Source of the DNA: Pinibacter aurantiacus
Lineage (GTDB): Bacteria; Bacteroidota; Bacteroidia; Chitinophagales; Chitinophagaceae
Assembly: GCF_019130065.1 (NCBI RefSeq)
Contig: NZ_JAHSPG010000006.1
Span: 310,001 to 374,000, forward strand
Direction: 5' to 3'
Length of the DNA stretch: 64,000 nucleotides
Below are positions 33,351 to 41,170 of this stretch, one piece after another. Each line of letters opens with the position of its first letter. The stretch's first letter is position 1. Both the position numbers and the translations under genes were made by a program. A model generated the notes under the pieces. It had not been told where the DNA came from. It did no database searches and worked only from the letters and a program-made list of their open reading frames with translations.

Positions 33351-36300
33351 ATGCATCAGTATAAAAAACATAGCGCTCTTCTAATTGGTTTTGTCGCCAT
33401 CGCTCTGCAGATGGTATCAGCGCAAAAGAAAAATGTTAAGCCGGTTTACCCTGTTGATGTTGACCCAAAAGGAAAACTTGTGTACGTGGCCGACTCATTG
33501 GGCAATCGCGTTCCAGATTTCTCTTACTGCGGCTACATGGCCTCAGAAAAAGAAATTCCAACTGTCGCAGTAAAAGTGGTTGTGCCTGTAAAAGCAGGAG
33601 ATGCAACAGTACGCATACAAGCAGCGTTGGACTATGTTGCGTCTCTTCCATTTGATAACAACGGCTTTCGCGGCGCAGTATTGTTAGAGAAAGGAACTTA
33701 TGAAGTGCTTGGTGGTTTGCAAATCAAAGCTTCCGGTGTTGTCCTTCGTGGAAGTGGTATGGGAGAGGATGGCACCATTCTCTTAGGTGCCGGAGATGAC
33801 AGGCAAACATTAATTAGAATTGTTGGCAAAAACGACAAAAAAGAAAATAATAAAATCGCAGTTACAGATAATTACGTCCCTGTAAATGCAACTACATTCA
33901 CACTTGCATCAGTAATAAATCTGAAAGTTGGTGACGACATCGTTATCCAACGTCCCTCCACAAAAGAATGGATTCAAACATTGGGCACTGAGCATTTCGG
34001 CGGAGGCATCACTGCCCTGGGCTGGAAAGCTGGTGAACGAGATATTTTCTTCGACAGAAAAATTACAACCATTAAAGGCAACACCATTACCATTGATGCG
34101 CCATTGACTACAGCGCTGGATAAACAATATGGCGGAGGCACAGTAAATACTTATCAGTGGAGCGGAAGAGTTAGCAATGCCGGTGTAGAAAATCTGCGCT
34201 GCGTATCCACATTCGATAAAAATAATTTGAAAGATGAGAGCCATCGCTGGATGGCCATTACCATAGAAAATACACAGGACGCCTGGGTGCGCCAGGTGAC
34301 ATTTGAACACTTTGCTGGTTCTGCGGTAAACGTGTTGGAAACCTCCAAACGCGTGACAGTTGAAGATTGTAAATCATTGTCGCCTGTATCGGAAATTGGC
34401 GGTCAACGTCGTTATACATTTTTAATTACAGGACAACAAAACCTTGTGCAGCGCTGCTACGCAGAGTTTGGTTACCATGATTTTGCAGTGGGTTATTGTG
34501 CCCCCGGTCCGAATGCTTTTGTGCAATGCGAAAATCATCTGCCTTATAATTTTAGCGGTGGTATTGATAGTTGGGCATCAGGAATATTGTTTGACATTGT
34601 CAGCAGCGATGGCAATGCATTGCGTTTCGGCAATCGCGGACAAGACGGACAAGGTGCTGGATGGAGCGCGGCCAACAGCGTATTCTGGAACTGTTCTGCT
34701 GCAAGAATAGATTGCTACAAACCGCCAACCGCGCAGAACTGGTCGTTTGGTTCATGGGCACAATTTTCAGGAGATGGGTATTGGGGCAATTCAAATAACA
34801 CGATCGGCCCGCGAAGTTTCTTCTACGCGCAACTTGCTGAAAGATTGAATAAAAATGTGGAACCACAGGCACAAATTGTAAAAGTAGAAACAGAAGCATC
34901 GAGCAGTCCTTCTGTAAAAGTAGCTGCAGAGTTAACGACGCAATCTGTGAATCCGCGTTTGCAATTGACGGAGTGGATCGACATGTCTGCAAAAAGAAAT
35001 CCGATCAGCACCGATGCAGGCACGGCAAAAACAATTGATGTGATAGGCTACAAAGCGCCTGCTGCCGCTGCGTTGGCGCCTACCATGAAAATAGTGAATG
35101 GTAAGATTGTTCGCGGAAATGAGTTGCTGATCGGTAAAAGAATTTCTGTGCCGTGGTGGTCAGGTGGCGTACACGCATCTGATTTGCAAGCAGCAAAATC
35201 AAAACCTGCAATCACTCGTTATGTACCTGGAAGAGAAGGCGAAGGACTGACTGATGACTTAAACGAACTGACAGATAAATTAAAACAAACCGGTGCAATA
35301 GGAATGGAACAAAACTATGCATTGTGGTATGAAAGAAGAAGAGACGATCATGAGCGGATCCGCAGAATGGATGGTGAAGTATGGCCACCATTCTACGAGT
35401 TGCCATTTGCAAGAACAGGGCAAGAGTTTGCATGGGACGGTTTGAGCAAATATGATCTTACCAAATACAATAAATGGTACTGGCGCAGATTGAAGCAATA
35501 CGCCGATCTCGCAGATCAAAAAGGATTATTGCTTGTTCACCAGGATTATTTTCAGCACAACATTATTGAGGCAGGAGCACACTACGCCGATTTTCCATGG
35601 CGGCCTGTAAACAATATCAACAACACAGGTTTTCCTGAACCCGTGCCATTTGCAGGCGACAAACGTGTGTTTATGGCGGAACAGTTCTACGACACCACAC
35701 ACCCTGTTCGTACGCCTTTGCATAGAGCTTACATAAGGCAGTGCCTGGACAATTTTGCCGATAACAATGGCGTGATACAAACGATAGGAGAAGAGTTTAC
35801 CGGGCCTTTGCATTTCGTGCAATTCTGGGTAAACACTATTGCTGCATGGGAGAAAGAGAAAAATAAAAAAGAAATCATTTCATTGAGCGTAACAAAAGAT
35901 GTGCAGGATGCAATTCTTGCTGACAATAAATATGCGGCAACGATTGATGTGATTGACATACGTTACTGGCATTACAGAAGTGATAGTTCCGCATATGCAC
36001 CATTGGGGGGGCAAAATCTTGCGCCACGGCAGCATGCACGTTTGGTGAAGCCGGGCAAAACATCTTTTGAACAGGTGTACCGCGCAGTGTCTGAATACAA
36101 AACAAAATATCCGGATAAAGCAGTGATCTACTCCGGCGACAGCTTTGATAGTTACGGCTGGGCGGTGTTTATGGCCGGTGGCTCATTGCCGGTGATTCCT
36201 GCAATTGCTGACAAAAGCTTTTTGGCGGATGCAGCGACAATGGACATCGTTCCACTTTCAAGCGGAGTAAAGGACCAGTGGATGTTGGGCAATAAAGAAA

Positions 36301-36503
36301 AGGAGTACGTGGTGTACAGTGCTTCTTCATCTTCTCCATTGATTGATCTGACAAATGTGAAAGGACAATATAAAGTGCAATGGATCAGCCCATCAAACGG
36401 AAATTTAATAAAAGAAGAAAAGATAAAAACAGGAAAGGTTGTGGAGTTGAAAAAGCCGCAATCAGTTAACGGTGCTGTTGTTGCATGGATTCATAAAGCA
36501 TAG
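33351..36503 (+). CDS. Beta-helix plus TIM-barrel-like fusion protein, exported (DUF6298-like)
   Basis: A 1050-residue exported protein with two large parts. Residues about 60-540 form a parallel beta-helix of the pectate-lyase-like superfamily (RIQAALDYVASLPFDNNGFR, GVVLRGSGMGEDGTILLGAG, AWVRQVTFEHFAGSAVNVLE, CYAEFGYHDFAVGY). From about residue 580 a second module of roughly 470 residues looks like a (beta/alpha)8 glycosidase: ALWYERRRDDHERIRRMDGE, KQYADLADQKGLLLVHQDY, NNGVIQTIGEEFTGPLHFVQ and IDVIDIRYWHYRSD. The pair EEF near residue 813 could be catalytic. I think the C-terminal part is the family called DUF6298, from memory only. I chose the ATG at 33351, which starts a good signal peptide (to SAQ, residue 25); the 19 codons upstream do not look native. 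A bifunctional pectin enzyme is the natural inference. Confidence 0.6.
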   Translation: MHQYKKHSALLIGFVAIALQMVSAQKKNVKPVYPVDVDPKGKLVYVADSLGNRVPDFSYCGYMASEKEIPTVAVKVVVPVKAGDATVRIQAALDYVASLPFDNNGFRGAVLLEKGTYEVLGGLQIKASGVVLRGSGMGEDGTILLGAGDDRQTLIRIVGKNDKKENNKIAVTDNYVPVNATTFTLASVINLKVGDDIVIQRPSTKEWIQTLGTEHFGGGITALGWKAGERDIFFDRKITTIKGNTITIDAPLTTALDKQYGGGTVNTYQWSGRVSNAGVENLRCVSTFDKNNLKDESHRWMAITIENTQDAWVRQVTFEHFAGSAVNVLETSKRVTVEDCKSLSPVSEIGGQRRYTFLITGQQNLVQRCYAEFGYHDFAVGYCAPGPNAFVQCENHLPYNFSGGIDSWASGILFDIVSSDGNALRFGNRGQDGQGAGWSAANSVFWNCSAARIDCYKPPTAQNWSFGSWAQFSGDGYWGNSNNTIGPRSFFYAQLAERLNKNVEPQAQIVKVETEASSSPSVKVAAELTTQSVNPRLQLTEWIDMSAKRNPISTDAGTAKTIDVIGYKAPAAAALAPTMKIVNGKIVRGNELLIGKRISVPWWSGGVHASDLQAAKSKPAITRYVPGREGEGLTDDLNELTDKLKQTGAIGMEQNYALWYERRRDDHERIRRMDGEVWPPFYELPFARTGQEFAWDGLSKYDLTKYNKWYWRRLKQYADLADQKGLLLVHQDYFQHNIIEAGAHYADFPWRPVNNINNTGFPEPVPFAGDKRVFMAEQFYDTTHPVRTPLHRAYIRQCLDNFADNNGVIQTIGEEFTGPLHFVQFWVNTIAAWEKEKNKKEIISLSVTKDVQDAILADNKYAATIDVIDIRYWHYRSDSSAYAPLGGQNLAPRQHARLVKPGKTSFEQVYRAVSEYKTKYPDKAVIYSGDSFDSYGWAVFMAGGSLPVIPAIADKSFLADAATMDIVPLSSGVKDQWMLGNKEKEYVVYSASSSSPLIDLTNVKGQYKVQWISPSNGNLIKEEKIKTGKVVELKKPQSVNGAVVAWIHKA

Positions 36504-36563
36504 GCTTAAATGCAATAGCCTGGTGTATGCGATTGCTTGCATCAAATTAAGCTGATGATACCA

Positions 36564-36711
36564 TTCCACGTAGTGGAATAACATCAATAGAAAAAAGTAA
36601 CTAAAAATCCATTGCCCGTAGGGCATTAATCTGAATTTCGGCTTGTTTATGTCCTACGGACAAAAAGGGTTTCGCTGTATGATATTCTATTGATATTTAT
36701 GTCCTACGGAC
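36564..36711. repeat. Solo REP-like (BIME-type) element without transposase
   Basis: It occupies most of the gap 36504-36789. TTCCACGTAGTGGAA followed by TAACATCAATAG (36564-36591), ATTGCCCGTAGGGCATTAAT (36611-36630), TGTCCTACGGACA (36650-36662), and TCTATTGATATT followed by GTCCTACGGAC (36686-36711). The order matches the palindromes that immediately flank the RAYT gene at 15153-15875, with the gene missing. The last 40 bp before the next gene contain an H-family TTTTGACTTTTTATTTTT word. Confidence 0.8.
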
Positions 36712-36789
36712 TATAAGAGCAGCGACTGACAATAGCGTTTGGAGTATGATATTAAATTTTGACTTTTTATTTTTTCCTTTTGAATTACT

Positions 36790-38184
36790 ATGACTAGAAT
36801 CTTATTGATACTATCAATTGCTTTGCTAAGCGGATTTACAGGCAACCGGGTGAATCAGATAGCGCCTTTGAAAATCTCTGCCAATCACAGATATTTTACA
36901 GATGGAAAAGGTAAGCCGTTCTTTTGGTTAGGCGATACCGGTTGGTTGTTATGCAGCAAACTCAACAGAGAAGATGTGGTGAAATATTTGAACGACAGAA
37001 AAGCAAAAGGCTTCAACGTCATTCAAACGTCGATGTTGCATGGATTGAACGCCGTGAATGCCTACAACGATTCAGCACTGATTAATAGAGATATTTCAAA
37101 AGTAAAGACTTCCGCAGATTCCGATCATAACAATTATTGGAACCACATAGATTTCATTATTGATGAAGCGGCACGACGAGGTATTTATATGGCGCTTGTG
37201 CCAACATGGGGAAGCGGCGCCGTAAAGAGTGGTCATGTAACACTTGCCCAGGCGAAAGCGTATGCAACATTCCTGGCCGAGCGTTACAAAAACAAACCAA
37301 ACATTATCTGGTTAAATGGTGGTGACGTGAAAGGTGCTGATTCTATTGATGTCTGGAACACGATAGGAAGCACGTTGCGTGCAAAAGATCCAAATCATTT
37401 GATCACCTTTCATCCACGCGGTCGTTCCACTTCGTCCATCTGGTTCCATAATGAAGCGTGGCTGGATTTCAATATGTTTCAATCCGGTCACAAAGATTAC
37501 AGGCAAGACACCATGAAGAATGATACGAAGGAAAACATTGGTGATATACACTTTGGTGAAGATAACTGGAAGTTTGTGCAAATGGATTACACACTTACTC
37601 CCGTGAAGCCAACAATAGAGGGAGAGCCTTCTTATGAGACCATTCCACATGGTCTGCATGATTCTTCCGCACCTCGCTGGAAAGATTGTGACGTGAGGCG
37701 CTATGGCTACTGGGCTGTCTTTGCAGGTGGTGCGGGTTATACGTATGGCAACAACGCCATTATGCAGTTTCATAAGAAAGAAGACAAAAGCGGATCATAT
37801 GGTGTGAACTCTTACTGGCAGGATGAATTGAATGCGCCCGGTGCGTCGCAGATGATCTACCTGAAAAATCTGATGTTGTCGAAACCTTATTTCGATCGCG
37901 TTCCCGATCAATCATTGATCGCCGGTGATCAGGGCAAGCAATACAATTACGTAATAGCAACCAGGGGAAAAAACTATGCATTCGCATACACTTATACCGG
38001 CAGAACATTTAGCATAAACATGGGCAAAATATCAGGAGCAAAAGTAAAGGCATCCTGGTATAGTCCTCGTGATGGTAAATACACATCCATCGGAACCTTT
38101 ACCAACAAAGGTGTTCAATCATTTGATCCGCCGGGTGAGCAGAAGGAGGGGAATGATTGGGTGCTGGTGTTAGAGGGTGTGTAG
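36790..38184 (+). CDS. GH140 apiosidase-like enzyme, exported
   Basis: A 464-residue exported GH140-type enzyme. The apiosidase domain (former DUF4038) is shown by FWLGDTGWLLCSKLNREDVV, then FNVIQTSMLHGLNAVNAY and NKPNIIWLNGGDVKGADS. D179 in NGGD and E279 in EGEP are at positions close to the catalytic Asp and Glu of the characterised Bacteroides apiosidase. The last 90 residues fit the small beta domain named putative collagen-binding (YNYVIATRGKNYAFAYTYTG, then VKASWYSPRDGKY). GH140 endo-apiosidases cut between apiose and galacturonate at side chains A and B of rhamnogalacturonan II, so this gene is the strongest single pointer to that polymer. Signal peptide cleavage is near residue 18-23. 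Confidence 0.88.
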   Translation: MTRILLILSIALLSGFTGNRVNQIAPLKISANHRYFTDGKGKPFFWLGDTGWLLCSKLNREDVVKYLNDRKAKGFNVIQTSMLHGLNAVNAYNDSALINRDISKVKTSADSDHNNYWNHIDFIIDEAARRGIYMALVPTWGSGAVKSGHVTLAQAKAYATFLAERYKNKPNIIWLNGGDVKGADSIDVWNTIGSTLRAKDPNHLITFHPRGRSTSSIWFHNEAWLDFNMFQSGHKDYRQDTMKNDTKENIGDIHFGEDNWKFVQMDYTLTPVKPTIEGEPSYETIPHGLHDSSAPRWKDCDVRRYGYWAVFAGGAGYTYGNNAIMQFHKKEDKSGSYGVNSYWQDELNAPGASQMIYLKNLMLSKPYFDRVPDQSLIAGDQGKQYNYVIATRGKNYAFAYTYTGRTFSINMGKISGAKVKASWYSPRDGKYTSIGTFTNKGVQSFDPPGEQKEGNDWVLVLEGV

Positions 38185-38195
38185 CTCATGAAGGC

Positions 38196-38335
38196 TACCA
38201 CTAAGGCACTAAGGACACTAAGTTTTCACTAAGAGTTATTTATTATTCCGAAGCCTATCCGGTAGCGTTAATAAAATGCCGCAAAAAAATTGGCAACCCT
38301 TAGTGTAGCTCAGTGGCCTTAGTGCTTTAGTGGTG
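38196..38335. repeat. Large hairpin repeat, family B, copy 3
   Basis: CCACTAAGGCACTAAGGACA and continuation (38196-38233) pair with the arm at 38299-38335 across a 65-nt spacer. The element fills almost the whole gap between the GH140 and GH43 genes and ends 14 bp before the next ATG, where it could mask the start region. Confidence 0.85.
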
Positions 38336-38349
38336 AAAAAAATGTAACA

Positions 38350-39288
38350 ATGAAAAGAATCTCGATAATATTTTTTACTGTCCTTTTAACGGCATGCAGC
38401 GCAGAGAAAAGTGTCTACATGTTTACGTCTTTTCATGAGCCGGCTACGGATGGTTTGCGGCTAATGTACAGTGCAGATGCTTATCACTGGAAGGCTTTTG
38501 ACACAACTTTTTTACAGCCCGAAGTGGGACAAAAAGTAATGCGCGATCCGTCAATGATACAAGGGCCCGATGGTGTTTTTCGGCTAGTGTGGACAAGCGG
38601 TTGGAACAAAGACAAAGGCTTTGGTTATGCAAGTTCGAAAGATCTGATTCATTGGTCACATGAACAATTTATACCAGTGATGGAATCCGAACCGACAACC
38701 GTAAATGTTTGGGCGCCGGAATTATTTTATGACGATGAGGGCAAGCAATACATCATCATTTGGGCGTCATGCATTCCAGGACGTTTTGAAAAAGGTGAAG
38801 AAGCAGAAGACAACAATCATCGTTTGTACTACACGACTACAAAAGATTTTAAAACATTCAGTCCTTCAAAACTCTTCTTTGATCAGGGTTTCAGCGCCAT
38901 TGATGCAACGATGATAAAGAGAGGGAAAGATGATTATGTGTTGGTTGTAAAAGACAATACGAGACCAAACAGGAACATAAAAGTTTGCTTTGCGAAAAGT
39001 CCGCTGGGGCCTTTCACGCAGGCATCGCAACCTTTTACAGACAATTTCTGTGAGGGGCCAAGCGCGGCAAAAACGGGCAACGACTGGTTGATTTACTTCG
39101 ACGCTTATCGCGCAAAAAAATATAGTGCAGTGAGAACAACCGATTTCAAAACTTTTGAGAACGTTGATAGTTTGCTAACCATTCCCGAAGGACATAAACA
39201 TGGAACTGTATTCATGGTAACAAAAAAGACTTTGAAGAATTTAAAGAAGCATGCGGCTGTTGTTGACAATGGCGGTGTGAAAAAATAA
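38350..39288 (+). CDS. GH43-family lipoprotein
   Basis: A 312-residue five-bladed propeller glycosidase of the GH43 type, anchored as a lipoprotein (lipobox FTVLLTAC, Cys16). The three acidic residues of the fold are visible: D in KVMRDPSMIQG (general base), D in SAIDATMIKRG (pKa modulator) and E in NFCEGPSAAKTGNDW (general acid). Other blade segments are GYASSKDLIHWSHE and NVWAPELFYDDEG. GH43 enzymes mostly remove alpha-L-arabinofuranose, beta-xylose or beta-galactose. Arabinan or galactan side chains of rhamnogalacturonan I would be natural substrates here. The next gene starts 2 bp after the stop, so the two are translated from one message. Confidence 0.88.
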   Translation: MKRISIIFFTVLLTACSAEKSVYMFTSFHEPATDGLRLMYSADAYHWKAFDTTFLQPEVGQKVMRDPSMIQGPDGVFRLVWTSGWNKDKGFGYASSKDLIHWSHEQFIPVMESEPTTVNVWAPELFYDDEGKQYIIIWASCIPGRFEKGEEAEDNNHRLYYTTTKDFKTFSPSKLFFDQGFSAIDATMIKRGKDDYVLVVKDNTRPNRNIKVCFAKSPLGPFTQASQPFTDNFCEGPSAAKTGNDWLIYFDAYRAKKYSAVRTTDFKTFENVDSLLTIPEGHKHGTVFMVTKKTLKNLKKHAAVVDNGGVKK

Positions 39289-39290
39289 CT

Positions 39291-41138
39291 ATGAACAACG
39301 TTAAGAAAATATTCGTCGTTTTATCTGGCGTCGCATGCATAGCTACCTCTCTACATGCGCAAAGGAAAGATACGGTGCGTTACCTGGGTAATACATTGGT
39401 AAACGTGGATTATCATCATGGGCAGCTAACTCCGGCAGTTGGTGTGCACAATATCCAGGTGTTTCGCGCCAACCGTGAGCATCCTGAATTGGCAGAAGGC
39501 TTTGGATTTACTTACAACCACCAGCCGATGCTGGCATACTGGAACAATAAATTCTATCTCGAATATTTGAGTGATCCTGTTGGTGAACACATCCCTCCGG
39601 GGCAAACATTGTTGTGTAATTCGCTGGATGGTTACACATGGACGAAACCTGTTGTTGTTTTCCCGCAATATAAAATACCTGATGGCACAACAAAAGAAGG
39701 CTATCAGGGAGTAGCGAAAAACCTGATGGCTGTGATGCACCAGCGTATGGGCTTTTATGTGTCAAAGAAGAAAAGACTGATGGTGCTTGGGTTTTATGGC
39801 ATTTGCCTGGATAAGAAAGATGACCCGAATGACGGCAACGGCATAGGCCGCGTAATACGCGAAGTATATGCTGATGGTAGTTTTGGCCCCATCTATTTTA
39901 TTCGTTACAATCATTTGTGGAATGAAAAAAATACATCCTATCCGTTTTATAAAACAAGCAAGGACAAAGGCTTCGTAGAAGCATGTGAAGAAATTTTGTC
40001 AAGTCCTTTAACCACTATGCAGTGGGTGGAAGAAGCCGATAGAAAGGATCCGATCATTCCGTTGCACCTTGACTATAAAGCTTTTTGCTATTATCATTTG
40101 AATGATGGCAGGGTGGTTGGTTTTTGGAAAAATGGTTTGACTACAATTAGCAATGACAATGGCAAAACATGGCCTGACGCTGCTTCAAGAGCGCCGGGCG
40201 TTGTAAACGGTTCTGCGAAAATGTGGGGACAGCGCACATCTGACGGACGCTTCGCAACGGTGTACAATCCTTCTGAATTCAGATGGCCGCTTGCCATTTC
40301 TAAGAGTGATGACGGTCTGAATTATTATAACCTCTGGTTGTTACATGGAGAAATTTCTCCAATGCGTTATGGGGGTAATGAAAAATCATATGGTCCGCAA
40401 TACATACGCGGCATCATGGAAGGCGATGGAACGCCACCAGGTAAAAACATGTGGGTGAGTTATAGTGTGAACAAAGAAGACATCTGGATTGCGAAAGTAG
40501 CGGTGCCTGTTAAGAGCGAAGTGAACGGTGCCGTTGATGAAGATTTCAGTAAAATGAAAGCCGGTGAAGAATTGAATGAATGGAACATCTATAGTCCGCT
40601 ATGGGCGCCTGTTCGCATTGAGAAGAAAAATGACGACAGGATGCTCATGCTAAAAGATGAGGATAGATATGAGTATGCAAAAGCGGAAAGAGTAATTGAA
40701 GCAAGCAAAACCGGAACGATCGAATTTTCGATAATGACGGCACAAAACAATTGCGGCATGATGGACATTGAGTGCCAGGATGCAAAAGGAGATGTGGCCA
40801 TTCGAATGACATTGGACTCGACGGGACGGCTACAAGTGAAGGCTGGTGCAAAGTATAAGAATGTTATGGGCTACGATGCCAATCAATTGTACAACGTAAA
40901 ACTGGTATACAATACTTCCACAAGATTGTACACGATTGAAGTGAATGGTAAACAAGTTTTGCGTGCGTTGACATTCGCGCCGGTTGATAAGATTGAACGC
41001 GTTGTGTTTCGTACAGGTTCAAGAAGATATTTCCCAACACCTGACACGCCGGCAGAGCAAACGTATGATTTGCCAAACGCAGGAACACCGGAAACAAAAG
41101 TAGCAATATTTTATATAAAGACATTTAAAGCTTCGTAG
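39291..41138 (+). CDS. Sialidase-fold propeller protein with C-terminal LamG-like domain
   Basis: A 615-residue exported protein with a signal peptide to about residue 24 (SLHAQ). Residues about 30-410 appear to form a sialidase-like beta-propeller: NHQPMLAYWNNKFYLEYLSD, LLCNSLDGYTWTKPVVVFPQ, an Asp-box-like ISNDNGKTWPDAAS, and YNPSEFRWPLAISKSDDGLN. Residues about 415-615 look like a concanavalin/laminin-G sandwich (IEFSIMTAQNNCGMMDIECQ, LYNVKLVYNTSTRLYTIEV). Members are often labelled exo-alpha-sialidase, but no sialic acid is expected in pectin. Some lyases acting on rhamnose-glucuronate linkages have a propeller fold, so a lyase or a hydrolase for an acidic sugar such as KDO or DHA are alternatives. 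The specificity is not known. Its TAG stop lies inside a C-family repeat. Confidence 0.55.
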   Translation: MNNVKKIFVVLSGVACIATSLHAQRKDTVRYLGNTLVNVDYHHGQLTPAVGVHNIQVFRANREHPELAEGFGFTYNHQPMLAYWNNKFYLEYLSDPVGEHIPPGQTLLCNSLDGYTWTKPVVVFPQYKIPDGTTKEGYQGVAKNLMAVMHQRMGFYVSKKKRLMVLGFYGICLDKKDDPNDGNGIGRVIREVYADGSFGPIYFIRYNHLWNEKNTSYPFYKTSKDKGFVEACEEILSSPLTTMQWVEEADRKDPIIPLHLDYKAFCYYHLNDGRVVGFWKNGLTTISNDNGKTWPDAASRAPGVVNGSAKMWGQRTSDGRFATVYNPSEFRWPLAISKSDDGLNYYNLWLLHGEISPMRYGGNEKSYGPQYIRGIMEGDGTPPGKNMWVSYSVNKEDIWIAKVAVPVKSEVNGAVDEDFSKMKAGEELNEWNIYSPLWAPVRIEKKNDDRMLMLKDEDRYEYAKAERVIEASKTGTIEFSIMTAQNNCGMMDIECQDAKGDVAIRMTLDSTGRLQVKAGAKYKNVMGYDANQLYNVKLVYNTSTRLYTIEVNGKQVLRALTFAPVDKIERVVFRTGSRRYFPTPDTPAEQTYDLPNAGTPETKVAIFYIKTFKAS

Positions 41139-41164
41139 GAGCGAATCGCATTCGCCCTCTTGCA
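41135..41164. repeat. Hairpin repeat, family C, copy 2
   Basis: GTAGGAGCGAATCGCATTCG, then CCCTCTTGCA. The arms are GCGAAT and ATTCGC (41141-41155). The TAG at 41136-41138 is the stop codon of the upstream gene, and the element ends 6 bp before the next ATG. Confidence 0.75.
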
Positions 41165-41170
41165 TTCATA

